Positions 23,823 to 29,944 of a DNA stretch of 29,944 bases are shown here, piece by piece. The DNA comes from an uncultured Blautia sp. (GTDB lineage: Bacteria; Bacillota; Clostridia; Lachnospirales; Lachnospiraceae), in NCBI GenBank assembly GCA_934371915.1, contig CAKROE010000026.1:1-29944 (forward strand), written 5' to 3'. The notes beneath the pieces were generated by a model. That model was not told the origin of the DNA. It made no database searches and saw only the letters and a program-made list of their open reading frames with translations. The number at the start of each line of letters is the position of its first letter. Position 1 is the stretch's first letter. Both the position numbers and the translations under genes were made by a program.

Positions 23823-24549
23823 AAACATCCTGCTCCTGTGTCTGCACGACATGCTCTCTGTCGAAAATCCGCTTTCGATAAAGTGCCGCATAATTATTTC
23901 CGATATACATAAGTTCAAAAATCAATCGGTGACGCTTTTCGTCCACTTCAATCTGATCTATGTAAACACTCCACCAACTGCCATATCTATTACTGGCATA
24001 GACAGAGCGTAAACCGTAGCATCCGTAGGTGGACAGTTCTTGTTCCACATAATCTTGAATTAACTGTCGAAAAGTCTCGGTATTTTGTTCCAGATCTTCT
24101 GGTATAATCAAGGACAAGCGATAAAACACATTATTTTGCCGAAACGCCACCCCATCCATGTTGAGACAAAGTTCATCCTCACCCAAGGGAAGACCAAGGA
24201 AGTCATTATTCTTTTTTAAAACCGTAAAAAGAAAATATCTCAATCGGGGTAAAATAATATCTGCGTTTTTGCTTTTTCGCTTATCTGAAATCCTTAATGC
24301 GATCAACCAACAATATTCTTCAATCGCAGATTTATCAATTTTCACAAAAATCTTTCCTATATAATAGGAAAAAACAAAAATGATACTTGCACTTGTCAGG
24401 TACACCAGGCATCCAACTCCACATAGCGAAAGAGCAGTAGTCGGTGTCATTGACGGATTGTTACGAAGAACCAGAAGTGTCACAAGTATTGCACCTAAGA
24501 GGGTGCAGATAAGACAAAATGACATGTCTTGTCTATGTTGCTTATTCAT
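23803..24549 (-). CDS. Membrane protein of unknown function upstream of ftsK-like gene
   Basis: The 248-residue protein has two N-terminal membrane helices (SFCLICTLLGAILVTLLVL, about 10-28, and LSLCGVGCLVYLTSASIIFV with the following FSYYIGKIFV, about 40-69), then a soluble alpha/beta domain. I recognise no family. Start ATG at 24547-24549 with AAAGGAGAAAAT. Its end overlaps the ftsK-like start, so the two are translationally coupled and probably form a complex: this protein could provide the membrane anchor the small FtsK lacks (inference). A GC-rich hairpin lies just upstream of its ribosome binding site. Confidence 0.65.
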   Translation of the reverse strand: MNKQHRQDMSFCLICTLLGAILVTLLVLRNNPSMTPTTALSLCGVGCLVYLTSASIIFVFSYYIGKIFVKIDKSAIEEYCWLIALRISDKRKSKNADIILPRLRYFLFTVLKKNNDFLGLPLGEDELCLNMDGVAFRQNNVFYRLSLIIPEDLEQNTETFRQLIQDYVEQELSTYGCYGLRSVYASNRYGSWWSVYIDQIEVDEKRHRLIFELMYIGNNYAALYRKRIFDREHVVQTQEQDVYDDEIE

Positions 24550-24562
24550 ATTTTCTCCTTTC

Positions 24563-24584
24563 TCCCCCTCGCGGTGGAGGGGGA
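24563..24584 (-). promoter_or_regulatory. GC-rich hairpin before the membrane protein gene
   Basis: TCCCCCTC, loop, GAGGGGGA: a perfect 8-bp stem in otherwise AT-rich DNA, lying between the stop of the 81-residue gene and the ribosome binding site of the membrane protein gene. It has no T tail; it may stabilise the upstream mRNA or tune translation. Confidence 0.45.
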
Positions 24585-24590
24585 CAAGCA

Positions 24591-24836
24591 TTACTCGCTG
24601 AGGAACTCGACGTTTACCAGTTTCACAAAGGTTTTGCCGGGAGTCAGCTCCATAGTAAGAACTACAGGTGTGCGTTTGGCTACACCTTCAAATTCTGCAT
24701 AAAGCTCTTCGGACGTGAACAAGGTAAAGAACTCATCACCGTCCTCATCCAGAAACTTGCAAGCATAAAGATCCTGCTTTTTTTTACCTTTAAAAGTGCT
24801 TGCAAAGATAAATCTGCACTTTCCTACCAATCTCAT
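24591..24836 (-). CDS. Small beta-rich protein, possible ssDNA-binding protein
   Basis: The 81-residue product MRLVGKCRFIFASTFKGKKK.. alternates strands (QDLYACKFLDEDGDEFFTLF, PVVLTMELTPGKTFVKLVNVEF) and fits a single OB fold. It has no membrane segment. An ssDNA-binding role would suit rolling-circle replication by the nearby Rep, but there is no diagnostic motif, so this is inference. AAAGGAGAAAGCC precedes the ATG. It is the second gene of the leftward operon that ends with rep and downstream genes. Confidence 0.55.
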   Translation of the reverse strand: MRLVGKCRFIFASTFKGKKKQDLYACKFLDEDGDEFFTLFTSEELYAEFEGVAKRTPVVLTMELTPGKTFVKLVNVEFLSE

Positions 24837-24880
24837 GGCTTTCTCCTTTCATAGTATTCAAATGTCAAGGTGCGTTTTTC

Positions 24881-24973
24881 TTAACTTCTTTTCGGAGGCG
24901 GTCTCACTTTCCCCTGTTCTCGTTTTTTCTTATTCCAAAGCAACACGAACTCTTTTCTAAGTCTCTGTATCAC
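24881..24973 (-). CDS. Tiny basic protein, 30 residues
   Basis: A GTG at 24971-24973, with AGGAGG 8 nt upstream, opens a 30-residue frame beginning VIQRLRKEFVLLWNKKKREQ and ending GKVRPPPKRS. The strongly basic composition and good ribosome binding site argue for a real small gene. It heads the leftward operon, 44 nt before the next gene. No family is recognised; its size makes the call tentative. Confidence 0.4.
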   Translation of the reverse strand: MIQRLRKEFVLLWNKKKREQGKVRPPPKRS

Positions 24974-25009
24974 CTTACTGTCCTCCTTTCATTTGCCTGA
25001 AAAACATGC

Positions 25010-25015
25010 TATAAT
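25010..25015 (+). promoter_or_regulatory. -10 box for the plus-strand cargo gene
   Basis: Perfect TATAAT 88 bp upstream of the ATG at 25103. The -35 region is weak. The leftward operon starts nearby, so the region is a divergent promoter. Confidence 0.4.
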
Positions 25016-25058
25016 TGTTTACAAGCGTATCTTAGCAGAAAATAAGAAACATTAATAT

Positions 25059-25088
25059 GGGGTAAAAAAGAACACTCTTTTCTACCCC
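25059..25088 (+). promoter_or_regulatory. Leader hairpin directly before a ribosome binding site
   Basis: GGGGTAAAAAAGA and TCTTTTCTACCCC form a 13-position stem with one mismatch and an ACAC loop. It ends 4 nt before AAGGAG of the 25103 gene and could influence its translation. Confidence 0.45.
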
Positions 25089-25102
25089 GATAAGGAGTCA
25101 AA

Positions 25103-25699
25103 ATGCATAGAAATGATAGTTTTTATTATTGGAAAACCTGGAAAAAAACTGTAGACTCATTTCCTCTAAAATATAGACGCGCATTAAACCATTACGTTTG
25201 TGCGTTGCATGTTAACCCCCAAAAATCCTATAGCATAAGTTTTCTTAATATGAAGAAGAGAAAAATGGTATTTTCAAAAAGGGGAGAGACATTTTGGAAG
25301 AAATTGCAACAGACATATAATGAAGTAAAAAAGACAGATACGGATATACGCGATGTTCGAAACAATATGAAAAATTATTTCAGTAAACAACCAATTAAAC
25401 GTGTTGTTGATGATCCCTACACTGATCTTACAGTGTTATCAAAATTTTTCGGATCTGCTAAAGAAGACATCGTTTCAGGAATCGAACGTGTTTCAGCCAA
25501 AAGGGAATTTCGATTACAACCTGATTCTAAACTTTTACTCGCGGATGAAATTACTGACGATCAGACAAATACCCAGAAACAATTCTTGACACTAACAACC
25601 AAGCAACAGAAAGCTCTTGTGGAATTAGCAACCAATCTCGCTATCGCTTATCAATACGAAAAATTCGAAATTGAAGATGAGACAGAAATGGACATATAA
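25103..25699 (+). CDS. Unknown cargo protein, 198 residues
   Basis: The protein begins MHRNDSFYYWKTWKKTVDSF and has a basic N-terminal half rich in Lys and aromatic residues, then a VDDPYTDLTVLSKFFGSAKE segment and an acidic C-terminal tail (YEKFEIEDETEMDI). It has no signal peptide or membrane segment. AAGGAGTCAAA precedes the ATG. It is transcribed opposite to the replication and transfer operon and is followed by hairpins. I recognise no family. Position in the cargo zone of a mobile element makes defence, toxin or regulatory roles possible, but nothing in the sequence decides it. Confidence 0.6.
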   Translation: MHRNDSFYYWKTWKKTVDSFPLKYRRALNHYVCALHVNPQKSYSISFLNMKKRKMVFSKRGETFWKKLQQTYNEVKKTDTDIRDVRNNMKNYFSKQPIKRVVDDPYTDLTVLSKFFGSAKEDIVSGIERVSAKREFRLQPDSKLLLADEITDDQTNTQKQFLTLTTKQQKALVELATNLAIAYQYEKFEIEDETEMDI

Positions 25700-25817
25700 A
25701 AAAAGCTCCCTACCGTTAAATAGGAAATATTTTGATAACACATTCGATGGACATATCCAGAATTAAGCATAAATTTCACTGGTATAAAAGATACCGTTAC
25801 GATTGCAAAAAAAATAG

Positions 25818-25838
25818 TGTTGGGCAACACCCAACACC
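25818..25838. repeat. Short perfect hairpin
   Basis: GTGTTGGG, loop CAACA, CCCAACAC: a perfect 8-bp stem downstream of the cargo gene. No T tail follows directly. It may act with the terminator 20 bp further on. Confidence 0.5.
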
Positions 25839-25857
25839 AAGTTTATTTCTAATCTGA

Positions 25858-25888
25858 AGCTCCTGCAAAACGCAGGAGCTTATTTTTC
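25858..25888 (+). terminator. Terminator after the cargo gene
   Basis: AAGCTCCTGC, loop, GCAGGAGCTT then ATTTTT on the plus strand. The stem overlaps the stop codon of the convergent XRE gene; on the minus strand it has no T tail. Confidence 0.7.
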
Positions 25889-26125
25889 ATGTATTTTAAA
25901 CAGTGCATTAAAATCACATTCAAGGATTTCCGTCAAAGCAATCAGAAGATCTACCGACGGATTATTCAATCCCAATTCTACCTTACTGTATGTGCCTGTT
26001 GAAATTTCAACGCCATGTATCTGTAATTGTGCAACTATCTCTTTATTCCGTAGTCCCTTCTCTAAACGAAGTTTCCTTATGTTTTCACCCAGCAAATGGT
26101 TTGTACGCTGATTAACCCGATCCAT
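25880..26125 (-). CDS. XRE-family helix-turn-helix regulator
   Basis: The 81-residue protein is a single Cro/C1-type domain: LGENIRKLRLEKGLRNKEIV, then STGTYSKVELGLNNPSVDLL and IALTEILECDFNALFK. Such proteins are dimeric repressors, often controlling mobile-element genes. GGGGAAATCAA precedes the ATG. A 28-bp dyad sits between its -10 box and start codon, so autorepression is likely. Divergent from it is the secreted-protein gene, whose promoter abuts its own. The domain alone does not show what signal, if any, relieves repression. Confidence 0.85.
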   Translation of the reverse strand: MDRVNQRTNHLLGENIRKLRLEKGLRNKEIVAQLQIHGVEISTGTYSKVELGLNNPSVDLLIALTEILECDFNALFKIHEK

Positions 26126-26167
26126 TTGATTTCCCCAATTCTTTTTTGGAAAATCATAAATGAATCT

Positions 26168-26232
26168 ACTTGCATTTTGATTCCAAAATGGAAGTAAATG
26201 ATAATTATATCACATATCACAAAAAATGTAAG
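26168..26232 (-). promoter_or_regulatory. XRE promoter and dyad operator
   Basis: On the minus strand CTTACA (complement of 26227-26232), 17 bp, TATAAT (complement of 26204-26209). Just downstream, 26168-26195 is an inverted repeat with 12-bp arms, one mismatch (CATTTTG/CAAAATG core, outer ACTT/AAGT). This is a good self-repression site for the XRE protein. Confidence 0.65.
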
Positions 26233-26234
26233 AC

Positions 26235-26262
26235 TTGTAATAAATTTATAACCGTCTATAAT
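26235..26262 (+). promoter_or_regulatory. Promoter of the secreted BIG2 protein gene
   Basis: TTGTAA at 26235-26240, 16-bp spacer, TATAAT at 26257-26262. Back to back with the XRE promoter; the leader of about 135 nt contains a small GCATCA/TGATGC hairpin. Confidence 0.55.
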
Positions 26263-26405
26263 TATATATGATGATAAAGAATTTATCAGGCATCACCGTA
26301 CATGATGCTATCGTACCTTTAAAACTGAATATCATTTTTGATACCTATTCTTTTTTATTGAACAAGAGGAAATCTTAGTTAAAAAGATAGGAGGAATAAA
26401 ATAAA

Positions 26406-26708
26406 ATGAAACGAAAAAAACATTTATTAGTTGCTTTATTAACACTTTTATTAATCGGGCTTTTACCATGCAATGCATTCGCCGCTTCAAAAAGTATGTC
26501 TGTGAAGGTGTCTTGCGGATCGGTTTACGTTGGATCTAGCAAAAAGGTCAGCGTTAAAGCCCCGAAAGGATCAAAAATCAGCTATAAAGCCTTAAATTCT
26601 TATGTTTCTACAGATTCAAAGGGGAATGTAAAGGGTAGAAAAGCTGGAACTGGAAAAGTTCGTGTGACTGTATCTAAGAAAGGATATAAAATAAAATATA
26701 CCCTATAA
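26406..26708 (+). pseudogene. Secreted BIG2-domain protein, 5' fragment (interrupted by IS)
   Basis: The frame begins with a signal peptide (KRKKHLLVALLTLLLIGLL, cleavage likely after CNAFA) and an Ig-like BIG2 domain (SVKVSCGSVYVGSSKKVSV to AGTGKVRVTVSKKGYK, residues 32-95). An IS element starts after GYK, adding five foreign residues and a stop. Removing the IS with a 3-bp target duplication joins it in frame to KATKTVTVKV, the normal end of a BIG2 domain, giving an ancestral protein of about 470 residues. AGGAGG precedes the ATG. Native codons end at about 26691. The protein would be exported; it lacks a visible sortase anchor. Confidence 0.8.
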
Positions 26709-26843
26709 AGTGGACATGATAAGAAGAAGGGTTCCTGAAAAATGGACATAAGAAGAAGGGATAAAAACCCGGATTATGGACAGTAAAAGGTGGGGATTTC
26801 TTCTGGTAGATGATGTATAATAAAAATGTCTACTGGAGGGAAT

Positions 26844-27260
26844 ATGAAAGAATATACAGCGAAACAAATCAAAGAACTTAAAGCGAATCCTTATACATTA
26901 AAAGTAACCAAGAACAAGCTATATTTCACAATTAAATTCAAAGAAGATTTTTGGACCAGCTATCAGGCGGGAAATGCTCCTAGAAAAATCCTTAAAGATT
27001 TTGGGTATAATCTGGAATATTTTGAACAAAAGCAAATCGATAGTCTGGTACAAAGAATAAAACATCAGGCATTGTCAGGTAATGGTTTTACAGAAGGTGA
27101 AAATAGAAACAAAAGAATTCCTATGAAAGCAACCTCTGAAGAAGACATGTCGTCACCGCAGTCTATAGAACGTATGCAAAATGAACTTTTGTATCTGAGA
27201 CAAGAAGTAGAATTTCTAAAAAAAATTATTATTGCGGACAATTCGAGAAAGAAAAAGTAA
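26844..27260 (+). CDS. IS3-family OrfA (helix-turn-helix, leucine-zipper protein)
   Basis: The 138-residue protein MKEYTAKQIKELKANPYTLK.. has the N-terminal DNA-binding region of an IS3-family OrfA (here preceded by the KLYFTIKFKEDFW segment seen in one clostridial subgroup) and a C-terminal coiled coil (IERMQNELLYLRQEVEFLKK). It recognises the IS ends and, fused to OrfB by frameshift, forms the active transposase. The ATG at 26844 has GGAGGGAAT directly upstream; the ATG at 26826 lacks a site. The last codons contain G-AAA-AAG just before TAA, where a -1 slip would enter the orfB frame. Confidence 0.8.
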   Translation: MKEYTAKQIKELKANPYTLKVTKNKLYFTIKFKEDFWTSYQAGNAPRKILKDFGYNLEYFEQKQIDSLVQRIKHQALSGNGFTEGENRNKRIPMKATSEEDMSSPQSIERMQNELLYLRQEVEFLKKIIIADNSRKKK

Positions 27261-27262
27261 TC

Positions 27263-28240
27263 ATGGAAACAGCAGAAAATAAATTTGCAATCATCCATGA
27301 AACTCTTGGTAAAGCCAATAATACATTGTCGGTAAAAATGCTTTGTGAAATCGCTGGCGTTTCGAGATCTGGTTATTATAATTGGGTGAAAGCAGCAGAT
27401 AAACGGAATGAAAAGGAAAGGCAGGACAGAGCTGATTTCGAACTGATCTTAATGGCTTATAGCTTCAGGGGCTATGATAAAGGAGCCCAGGGAATATATA
27501 TGAGATTGCTGCATATGGAACCACCTGTAATCATGAACGTCAAGAAAATAAGACGATTAATGAAAAAGTATGGACTTATATGCAGTATACGAAAAGCAAA
27601 TCCTTACAGACGGATAGCAAAGGCAATAAAGACAAATAATGTTGCAGAGAATCTTGTAAAGCGGGAATTTGAGAAATATGGAGCAAGAAAGATACTGCTT
27701 ACGGATATTACGTATATACCATATAATGGGCGTTTCTGCTATTTGTCAACGATCATAGATGCTTTTACGAAGCAGATATTATCCTATGTGTTGAGTGAAT
27801 CATTGGATATTGATTTTGTACTTGAAACAGTGAATCAGATGGTTGAAAAACACGGAATTTCTCTTGCAACAGATACTATCATACATAGTGATCAGGGGTG
27901 CCATTATACAAGCTGTAGCTTTATTCAATTGGTAAAGGATAAAGGGTTGAGGCAGTCCATGTCCAGGAAAGGTAACTGCTGGGATAATGCACCGCAGGAA
28001 AGCTTCTTTGGACGTATGAAAGATCATATAGGAGAAAGAATACAAAAATGTACAACATATGAAGAAATACAAAACGTTATAGATGACTGGATGGATTATT
28101 ATAATAATGACAGATATCAATGGGGGTTGGCCAGACTTTCTCCCAATGAATACTACCAGTATATAATAACAGGTATATATCCGATAAAAGGGCGAGTCCC
28201 TTTAACAGATATAAAAGATGAAGAAGGTAAAGAAAGGTAA
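27263..28240 (+). CDS. IS3-family OrfB transposase (DDE integrase core)
   Basis: The 325-residue protein has an HTH_21-like N-terminus (LCEIAGVSRSGYYNW) and an rve integrase core with catalytic residues in LLTDITYIPY (Asp), IHSDQGCHYTS (Asp) and CWDNAPQESFFGRMK (Glu), plus the C-terminal LARLSPNEYYQ. It catalyses cut-and-copy transposition of the IS. It starts 2 nt after the orfA stop, in the -1 frame, so it is probably made as an OrfAB fusion. All catalytic residues are intact and the frame is open, so the IS may still be active. Confidence 0.92.
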   Translation: METAENKFAIIHETLGKANNTLSVKMLCEIAGVSRSGYYNWVKAADKRNEKERQDRADFELILMAYSFRGYDKGAQGIYMRLLHMEPPVIMNVKKIRRLMKKYGLICSIRKANPYRRIAKAIKTNNVAENLVKREFEKYGARKILLTDITYIPYNGRFCYLSTIIDAFTKQILSYVLSESLDIDFVLETVNQMVEKHGISLATDTIIHSDQGCHYTSCSFIQLVKDKGLRQSMSRKGNCWDNAPQESFFGRMKDHIGERIQKCTTYEEIQNVIDDWMDYYNNDRYQWGLARLSPNEYYQYIITGIYPIKGRVPLTDIKDEEGKER

Positions 28241-28314
28241 TGATATAGGCATCTACTGGCCGGAAAATAAAAATCCCTTCTTCTTAATTTGTCCTTGACA
28301 AGGGGTACACTTTA

Positions 28315-29441
28315 AAAAAGCTACTAAAACTGTAACTGTGAAGGTTGTAAAGAGAAACCAGAAAGTAAATGCTCGGAACGTTACAGTTAATGTTGGTAAG
28401 TCTGCTTCTCTTGGTGCATCTGCTAAGACTGGTCTGAAATTTAAATCTTCTAACACGAAGGTTGCTACTGTTAACTCTAGGGGTGTTGTAGTTGGTAAGA
28501 AGGTTGGAACTGCTAAGATTACTGTTTATACTAAGGGTAATGGTACTTATAATAAGGCTTCTCGTACTGTAACTGTTAAGGTTACTAAGCCGGCTCATAA
28601 ACATTCTTATAAGAAAACTGTTATTCCAGCTAAGACTCATACTGTTGAACATAAGGAAGAAGGTCATTGGGTAGAGCCTACTTGGGTAGTTGACAAACCG
28701 GCTACTACAGTTGTAGACGTACCGGAACATGATGCTTATGTATGTACTGATGGTACTGAGTTTGAAACTGAGGAACTTGCTAAGGCTCATGTAGACGAGG
28801 TTAATGCTCAGCATGTTATCGCTTCTAAAGTAAATAAGGTTATCCATCATGATGCTGTTCCTGAAGTATCTCATGAGGAACAGCAGCTTGTAACTCCAGC
28901 TCAGACTTATTATGTGTGTAAAGGTTATAATGGAGAAGGTTGTTCAGAAAATTTTCGTACAACCGATGATAATGAAATGTTAGCACATCAGTCTAAATAT
29001 GTCAATATGCAGAGTGAAAAAATGTTAGAATATCAGAATCAGGGTATGTCTGCAGATGAGGCTGAAGCTAAGGCAAGAAATGAAATACATGAACATAATG
29101 CTACATGTGTAGAAAATACTGAAGCAGTTTATGAAACTGTAAAAGTAGTTGATACTCCAGCAGTAGAAGCATGGGACGAAGTTCTTGAAGACCAGTATGT
29201 TGTTACCTGTTCTTGTGGTGAGACTTTTGAGTCCGAGGATGACTTTAATAGTCATAAAGAAAGCAATAGTGTTTCCTATGAACTGAAACATATTGATGCT
29301 ACTTATAAGGACGTACCCGAGGAGGGACATTATGAAGGCGAACGTACTTGGGTAGTTGACAAGAAGGCTTATATCGAGACAGTTGTAGATACTCCTGAAA
29401 AGGTTATTTACAAATGTAGTTGTGGAGCTACTAAGAAATAA
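28315..29441 (+). pseudogene. Secreted BIG2-domain protein, 3' fragment
   Basis: This open frame continues the interrupted gene: the end of BIG2 domain 1 (KATKTVTVKVVK), a complete BIG2 domain 2 (KVNARNVTVNVGKSASLGAS to ASRTVTVKVTK), then about 280 residues of repeated modules. Each has a GHW/GHY..TWVVDK lead and a cysteine/histidine block (YVCTDGTEFETEELAKAHVD, CSCGETFESEDDFNSH, YKCSCGATKK), suggesting small zinc-finger-like or disulphide folds. A GTG at 28338 could begin a product, but without signal peptide or ribosome binding site. Codons are strikingly T-ending (GCT, GTT, ACT, TCT, GGT), unlike neighbours. The frame is otherwise intact, so the disruption is recent. Confidence 0.75.
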
Positions 29442-29473
29442 ATTCCTCTTAAACAATAAAAAATTTTAAGGTT

Positions 29474-29514
29474 AAGCCTTTGGTGATTTTTATGTCATCA
29501 AAGGCTTATTTTTT
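29474..29514 (+). terminator. Terminator after the secreted-protein gene
   Basis: AAGCCTTTG and CAAAGGCTT, extended by TGA/TCA, followed by ATTTTTT. From here to the right element end (29515-29827) I see no gene, only AT-rich sequence, integrase arm sites and a segment resembling the left end. Confidence 0.8.
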
Positions 29515-29684
29515 ATGATTTTGTCCTATTTATAATACTGCTTCACTCAATCCTGTCAATTCTGCTATCGCACCGCAAGCGGCTTTGGAATTGACAAAAT
29601 TAAGCATCAGCAGTTTATATTAATCAACCAAAATCTGATCTATTTCTATGTTCATAGAAACTTACTTTCCCCTATTATCTTTCC

Positions 29685-29717
29685 TTTTTGACACCAATTT
29701 TGACACCAATTTTTATA
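29685..29717. repeat. Right arm-type integrase sites
   Basis: Tandem TTGACACCAATTTT and TTGACACCAATTTTT, the same motif pair as at 18665-18692 in the left end. Beyond them, GCCTT..ATTTACGACG at about 29769-29792 resembles GCCTT..GTTTGCGACG at about 18594-18619. Confidence 0.65.
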
Positions 29718-29827
29718 AATTTGTCGATTTATGACGAACTCTGATAAATTATAAAAAGCCCCGAAAGTGCCTTAAAATAGGCATTTACGACGCTTTATGA
29801 ATCGAGATGAATCCCATGCCACGCTAG

Positions 29828-29845
29828 CAAGAGGTGAGTGCTAAT
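29828..29845. repeat. attR core (right end of the integrative element)
   Basis: CAAGAGGTGAGTGCTAAT, identical to attL. Only one CIRCE half-site is present here, since the sequence to its left is element DNA (CACGCTAG). Confidence 0.85.
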
Positions 29846-29881
29846 ATTTTGTGAAAAATCTGTGAATTGTTAATTGAAAAA

Positions 29882-29940
29882 GTTATTGCAACCCTTAGAT
29901 CTATTTGTTCTCAAATAGAGACATAGGGGTTGCAATAACC
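29882..29940 (-). terminator. Long stem-loop, terminator of a gene beyond the right edge
   Basis: GTTATTGCAACCC and GGGTTGCAATAAC enclose an inner TCTATTTG/CAAATAGA stem. On the minus strand a TTTTT tail follows, so it terminates a leftward gene outside the window. In the empty site it would insulate the hsp20 promoter. Confidence 0.65.
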
Positions 29941-29944
29941 TCTG

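Larger units (their letters stand above)
26692..28314 (+). mobile_element. IS3-family insertion sequence, 1623 bp
   Basis: Bounded by imperfect 40-bp terminal inverted repeats (26692-26731 and 28275-28314) that align without gaps and share the inner TAAGAAGAAGGG. Flanking A runs fit a 3-bp AAA target duplication, which also restores the host gene's frame. It encodes OrfA and OrfB in -1 relation. An extra copy of the inner repeat, GGACATAAGAAGAAGGG, lies at 26744-26760. Confidence 0.85.
18542..29845. mobile_element. Integrative element with CRESS-type Rep, FtsK-like ATPase and tyrosine integrase
   Basis: The element is bounded by an 18-bp direct repeat (18542-18559 and 29828-29845). An integrase lies next to the left end and is followed by a Xis-like gene, small genes, rep, a stem-loop origin, ftsK-like, membrane and small genes, then cargo. 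The excised circle would be 11,286 bp including the 1.62-kb IS insertion. Integrase arm-type repeats lie inside both ends. No canonical MOB relaxase or type IV secretion gene is present. It is either an integrative mobilisable element or a self-transfer element resembling actinomycete AICEs, which also pair a Rep with an FtsK-like translocase; the choice is inference. Confidence 0.85.

Noticed and set aside
25780..25900. CRISPR-like or tRNA-like structure near the stacked hairpins
   Set aside because: Only two unrelated short hairpins are present; there is no repeat-spacer periodicity and no cloverleaf or CCA-proximal pattern.
26692..28314. IS ends at the inner TGGACAT/ATGTCC-like boundary
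   Set aside because: The outer 40-bp repeats align without gaps, and only that boundary with a 3-bp duplication restores the interrupted frame.
28284..28874. Minus-strand frame of 196 codons opposite the secreted-protein gene
   Set aside because: Its Ser/Asn/Leu-rich sequence mirrors the T-ending codons of the sense gene; no ribosome binding site or family.
18542..29845. The element as a prophage or filamentous phage genome
   Set aside because: No capsid, coat, tail, portal or lysis gene is recognisable. The ATPase ending matches FtsK rather than Zot, so an integrative plasmid-like element is the better call.
29828..29854. Second CIRCE element at the right end of the mobile element
   Set aside because: Only the GAGTGCTAA half is present; the opposite half is replaced by element sequence (CACGCTAG), so no HrcA dyad forms.

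Overview
The window looks like a low-GC, Gram-positive, spore-forming Clostridia chromosome, most probably Lachnospiraceae. The signs are a spoIIID remnant, a CIRCE heat-shock operator, strong AGGAGG ribosome binding sites, a TnpV-type transposon protein, a FeoA-FeoB fusion, a flavodiiron protein and a GH13_31 glucosidase. No rRNA, tRNA or CRISPR array was seen.

Layout. (1) 1-3020 is accessory. It holds the start of a BlaI/MecI-type repressor with two dyad operators, a tnpV gene, a truncated spoIIID, and an AlbA/Schlafen-GHKL regulator flanked by exact 71-bp direct repeats. (2) 3022-17300 is ordinary chromosome: an mscL-alkD-like operon, an ftsW/spoVE-type SEDS gene, feoAB with a dyad operator, an alpha-glucosidase, a flavodiiron protein, an EamA transporter, thrH, an ABC exporter and a MalT/LAL-type regulator. 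(3) 17306-18558 is a tandem hsp20 pair under a sigma-A promoter whose -35 lies inside a CIRCE element. (4) 18542-29845 is an integrated mobile element of about 11.3 kb. It is bounded by an 18-bp direct repeat that itself contains half of the CIRCE operator. (5) 29846-29944 is chromosome again, holding a terminator stem.

The mobile element is the most interesting part. It carries a tyrosine integrase, a Xis-like protein, small orphan genes, a Rep protein with an HUH nuclease and a superfamily 3 helicase (the architecture of eukaryotic CRESS-DNA virus Reps), an FtsK-like ATPase, a membrane protein and a small possible ssDNA-binding protein. Between rep and ftsK is a stem-loop with a perfect 8-bp stem. 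Its 11-nt loop contains CAGTATTAC, a match to the CRESS virus nonanucleotide NANTATTAC, and GGTACT iterons lie beside it. This looks like a geminivirus/circovirus-style rolling-circle origin in a bacterial integrative element. Cargo includes an unknown plus-strand gene, an XRE repressor with its own dyad operator, and a secreted two-BIG2-domain protein gene broken by a 1.62-kb IS3-family element.

Inferred working model: Int and Xis excise the element from the hsp20 control region. Rep nicks the stem-loop and replicates the circle. The FtsK-like ATPase with its membrane partner moves DNA. The att core in the integrated state rebuilds both the hsp20 -35 box and the HrcA operator, so the host heat-shock operon keeps its control signals.
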